A DNA stretch of 64,000 nucleotides from Corynebacterium faecale (lineage in GTDB: Bacteria > Actinomycetota > Actinomycetes > Mycobacteriales > Mycobacteriaceae). Below, piece by piece: positions 58,984 to 64,000 of the stretch. The notes beneath the pieces were generated by a model. That model was given only the letters and a program-made list of their open reading frames with translations. It was not told the DNA's origin and searched no databases. Numbering within the stretch: position 1 is the stretch's first letter; every line of letters begins with the position of its first letter. The DNA is taken from NCBI RefSeq assembly GCF_030408735.1, contig NZ_CP047204.1, positions 1,550,001 to 1,614,000 on the forward strand. The letters are read 5' to 3'. A program made the translations under genes and the position numbers.

Positions 58984-60279
58984 ATGAAAGAGCTTTACGA
59001 CGTCGCCGTGCTCGGCCTCGGCCCCTCCGGCGCGGTGGCTGCACACCGCGCTGCGCAACGCGGACTTACAGTCCTGGGAATAGATAATAAAGGCGTCAAC
59101 GCCCCGTCCACCGTCGGGTTGTGGGCTTTTCAGCTTCCCGACTGGTTCCCTGCTGAGGCCGTTGCCTCGCGGTTTACGCCGTCGATGATTACTCAGAAGG
59201 GCCGCCAGCAGATGGAGGCGGACTACGTGATCCTCAAAACCGGTTGGGAGCAGCACCTTGACGGTTTCGATATCGTGCGCGAAAAAGCCCGACCCGCGGT
59301 TGCTGTCACATTCGGAGGCCGAGAAGCGCGCCCACGGCTCCGGGGACTGCGCAGCTGGTTCGCGCCCAACCCTCATGAGCAGGTGTCGGTCATGTTCGAT
59401 GATTCCCCCGGACCCGATCGCATTGATCGCCTGCTGATTTCCGTCCCCGAGACTCCTCTGCCTGCTCGGCAGCTCGCACGCGGCACCATGGTTCCGGAGG
59501 CAGCGATCCCCCCGGCCCATCGCTCTGCGGTGTTGATGGATTTCTCCCCGGTTGCCGGATTCGATGAGCCCGGCCCAATCACATTCAGCTACCGGGTCCC
59601 CCTCGGTGATGGCACCTGGTTGATCGAGGAAACCATCCTGGCCACCACCGGGAGCCCCTCGGAACTACTCCCCCATCTGAAACGCAAGAATCTGGCGAGG
59701 ATGGAACAGCTCGGTATCGCACATGACAGAGCCACCGGCACTGAGGTGGTTAATTTCGCCCTCGGCCCCTACAGCCTGCCTGCCAACCGTCCCCGCACCC
59801 GCCTGGGTCTGGCACTCAGTAGTATCCCCTGCGGTAAGAGATCCTCGCTTGACCTGCGTTTTCTTTTAGGCCCCTGGGGTGGTCGGGGTATGGCCGGCGA
59901 GGTGTCCATCGGGAGTGCCGGTGGATGGATGCACCCCGCAACCGGATACAGCGTCGGGGAAGTGCTGGCAGGTACTGACCGGATGCTGGACCGCGTATTC
60001 TCCGGTGCGTTGCCGACCTCTAAAGGGTGGCGGGTCAACCATCACCTGAGGCGTATGGGCCTCAATGTTCTACTCCGCCTGTCCCCTACCCAGTTCACAG
60101 AGTTCTTTTCCATCGTGCTGTCACTGCCGGAGAAGGACCTCCTGGCCTACCTGACCGGAACTGATCCGAAGAAGACCGCCCGCGTCATGATGAAAATTAT
60201 TCTCCGAGAGTTCGCGAGTAGCCCGTCCACGGCTGCAACGGTGCTGAAACTCGCTGCAACAACATCCCTCAAAGGATAA
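58984..60279 (+). CDS. Lycopene-cyclase-like FAD/NAD(P) flavoprotein
   Basis: 431 residues. N-terminal Rossmann loop DVAVLGLGPSGAVAAHRAA (GxGxxG 11–16). TVGLWAFQLPDWFP corresponds to the cyclase motif after the dinucleotide fold. FSYRVPLGDGTWLIEET and GGWMHPATGYSVGE (314 onward) match the cyclase patterns (LVEET and GxxHPATGYxV). These place it in the lycopene beta/epsilon-cyclase and CrtY/CruA-like group rather than ordinary dehydrogenases. Corynebacteria normally cyclise with the unrelated CrtYe/Yf/Eb membrane proteins, so the substrate here is an open question. No other carotenoid gene is nearby. A strong bidirectional hairpin follows the stop. Confidence 0.75.
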   Translation: MKELYDVAVLGLGPSGAVAAHRAAQRGLTVLGIDNKGVNAPSTVGLWAFQLPDWFPAEAVASRFTPSMITQKGRQQMEADYVILKTGWEQHLDGFDIVREKARPAVAVTFGGREARPRLRGLRSWFAPNPHEQVSVMFDDSPGPDRIDRLLISVPETPLPARQLARGTMVPEAAIPPAHRSAVLMDFSPVAGFDEPGPITFSYRVPLGDGTWLIEETILATTGSPSELLPHLKRKNLARMEQLGIAHDRATGTEVVNFALGPYSLPANRPRTRLGLALSSIPCGKRSSLDLRFLLGPWGGRGMAGEVSIGSAGGWMHPATGYSVGEVLAGTDRMLDRVFSGALPTSKGWRVNHHLRRMGLNVLLRLSPTQFTEFFSIVLSLPEKDLLAYLTGTDPKKTARVMMKIILREFASSPSTAATVLKLAATTSLKG

Positions 60280-60318
60280 AACCGTTGTCCGCAATGAAGA
60301 TCATTGCGGACAACGGTT
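60280..60318. terminator. Bidirectional terminator between the flavoprotein and sufT
   Basis: Perfect 18-bp stem AACCGTTGTCCGCAATGA with its complement around a 3-base loop, starting directly after the TAA of the flavoprotein gene and 21 bases past the convergent sufT stop. T-runs are short on both sides (ATCTCG; TTTATCC). Confidence 0.8.
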
Positions 60319-60339
60319 ATCTCGTTGATACCTGGGTGC

Positions 60340-60755
60340 TTAGACAGCGAACCCGAGGGCCTGCAGCTGTGCGCGCCCTTCTTCGGTGATCATGTGTGGG
60401 CCCCATGGTGGCATCCATACCCAGTTCAGGGACATCTTCTCAACCAGTCCGTTACCAACGGTGGCCTGCAGAACCTGATCTTCAATGACATCAGTCAGCG
60501 GGCAGGCTGGTGAGGTGAGGGTCATATCGATATGAGCCTCATTGCCATTGATGATGTAGATGTCATAGACAAGGCCCAGATCAACCACGTTGATACCCAG
60601 CTCAGGGTCGATGACATCGCGCATGTACTCCTCGACGTCACTGGCCTTGGCCAGGTCTGCCTCGGACTGCTCAGGGCGCTGTGCCTCCGGGGACTGGAAA
60701 GTGGCAGTGCTCTGCTGCTCTTCAGTGCTATCGGTGTTGTCAGTGTTTGGTTCGG

Positions 60756-60759
<4 letters not shown>
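60340..60759 (-). CDS. sufT: SufT, DUF59/MIP18-family Fe–S maturation factor
   Basis: 139 residues: an acidic, Gln/Ser/Thr-rich N-terminal extension of about 40 residues, then the DUF59 domain EEYMRDVIDPELGINVVDLGLVY, DMTLTSPACPLTDVI with the conserved Cys, and VEKMSLNWVWMPPWGPHMITEE. It assists Fe–S cluster delivery. The start overlaps the sufU stop by 4 bases (ATGA). It is the last gene of the Suf operon. Confidence 0.94.
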
Positions 60760-63227
<2,468 letters not shown>

Positions 63228-63320
63228 CTTTTAAAACAATCTTTCAGGTTTAAGAATGGATCTGTACAAGAAAAGTGAAGGCAAGGGCCCCGGCGTTGCT
63301 GCCGTGCCCTCCCCCCTCAC

Positions 63321-64000
63321 CTACATTCCAAGAACGGAGAGTTCGGAGGAGACGCGGTTTTCGAGTTCCTCACGGATTGACTCGACAGGCACCTTGTTGA
63401 TGACCTCGTTGAAGAAGCCACGGACGATCAGACGACGTGCCTCATCAGCCGGGATACCACGGGCCTGGAGGTAGAAGACGTGCTCGTCATTGAAGCGACC
63501 CACGGTTGCCGCGTGGCCTGCGCCAACGATCTGGCCGGTCTCAATCTCCAGGTTTGGAATGGCATCTGCACGTGCACCTTCGGTCAGAACCAGGGAACGG
63601 TTCGCCTCATAGGTGTCGGTGCCGTGTGCGTTGGCGCGGATCAGGACATCGCCAACCCAGCAGGTACGTGCCTCAGGCTTATCGGAGTTCTGGTCAGCCT
63701 GGAGGGCACCCTTGTACAAAACGTTGGAGCGGCAGTTCGGAACAGCGTGATCCACGAGGAGTCGCTGCTCGAAGTACTGTCCATCATCCGCGAAATAGAC
63801 ACCGAGCATCTCGGCGTCGCCGCCCGGTGCGGTGAACTTCACGCGTGGGACGAGGCGGACAACTTCGCCGCCGAAGGTGGCGACGGTGTGGCGCAGGGTC
63901 GCGTCACGGCCGAGCTTGGCCAGCTGGTTGCTCAGGTGTACAGCGTCGTCATTCCAGTGGGTGTCGGTGATCACGGTCAGGCGCGCATTGTCGCCGACGA
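63321..64000 (-). CDS. sufD: SufD, scaffold protein of the SufBCD complex (5' end outside window)
   Basis: C-terminal part of about 226 residues: right-handed beta-helix with repeated strands (RLTVITDTHWND, FTAPGGDAEMLGVYFADDG, NCRSNVLYKG), and the conserved C-terminal helical domain GRFNDEHVFYLQARGIPADEARRLIVRGFF ending SELSVLGM. The His in NDEHVFYLQARG is part of the SufBD interface. A 93-base gap with a weak GC-rich hairpin separates it from sufC. The start, and probably sufB and sufR, lie beyond the right edge. Confidence 0.95.
   Translation of the reverse strand, partial: VGDNARLTVITDTHWNDDAVHLSNQLAKLGRDATLRHTVATFGGEVVRLVPRVKFTAPGGDAEMLGVYFADDGQYFEQRLLVDHAVPNCRSNVLYKGALQADQNSDKPEARTCWVGDVLIRANAHGTDTYEANRSLVLTEGARADAIPNLEIETGQIVGAGHAATVGRFNDEHVFYLQARGIPADEARRLIVRGFFNEVINKVPVESIREELENRVSSELSVLGM

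Overview
The window is chromosomal DNA of a Corynebacterium close to C. glutamicum. The evidence is the gene order arc–trmI–pepC–recB-like, aspA–hisG–hisE–metH, mshC–uppP, mcmAB–meaB, ripA-like–Rv1476-type–acn–acnR and sufTUSCD, together with many leaderless or TANNNT-type promoters and a perfect match to the C. glutamicum AcnR box in front of acn. Base composition is about 60% G+C, higher than C. glutamicum itself. C. efficiens or a sister species fits, but the species is inferred.

Layout. 1–4874: pupylation genes dop (cut by the left edge) and arc (Mpa), separated by about 2 kb of AT-richer DNA holding two broken genes. 4895–11980: tRNA methyltransferase, M18 aminopeptidase, RecB-like nuclease, orphan HigA-type regulator, DUF222/HNH nuclease, and a divergent MFS exporter/MarR pair with a double operator. 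12034–19380: aspartase, hisG/hisE, a HAD phosphatase and B12-dependent methionine synthase. 19577–25493: an acidic unknown protein, the mycothiol ligase mshC, uppP, an aldo/keto-reductase homologue lacking two catalytic residues, a lipoprotein and pyrD. 25654–31405: small membrane protein, PEBP protein, a very asymmetric heterodimeric ABC exporter, two identical tRNA-Leu(GAG) genes and a GNAT acetyltransferase.

31455–46066: methylmalonyl-CoA mutase operon with its chaperone meaB, a TVP38/DedA-type membrane protein, an HTH protein behind a complex inverted repeat, an NfeD/SPFH pair, DUF3097, ferrochelatase, a large NlpC/P60 cell-wall hydrolase with a structured leader, and an Rv1476-type membrane protein. 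46308–55454: aconitase and its repressor AcnR, an amidotransferase-like protein, a short-chain reductase, a PLDc_N-like membrane protein, a P-type cation ATPase, a DUF1990 protein and a CsbD-like mini-protein. 55599–64000: a decayed RibD/DHFR-like gene, an ABC-F ATPase, small unknown proteins, a lycopene-cyclase-like flavoprotein, and the Suf iron–sulfur operon running out of the right edge.

The content is mostly housekeeping. Several parts are linked by function. The Suf system supplies clusters for aconitase and probably for ferrochelatase and the RecB-like nuclease. MetH and methylmalonyl-CoA mutase are both cobalamin enzymes. ARC/Dop is the proteasome-free pupylation machinery. There is no prophage, integrase, insertion sequence or CRISPR array. 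Accessory or decayed DNA is confined to the dop–arc gap, the HigA/HNH/MFS/MarR stretch and 55.6–58.9 kb. No convincing new multi-gene system was found; the most unusual items are the asymmetric ABC exporter, the nlpC leader and the broken gene pair inside the pupylation locus.
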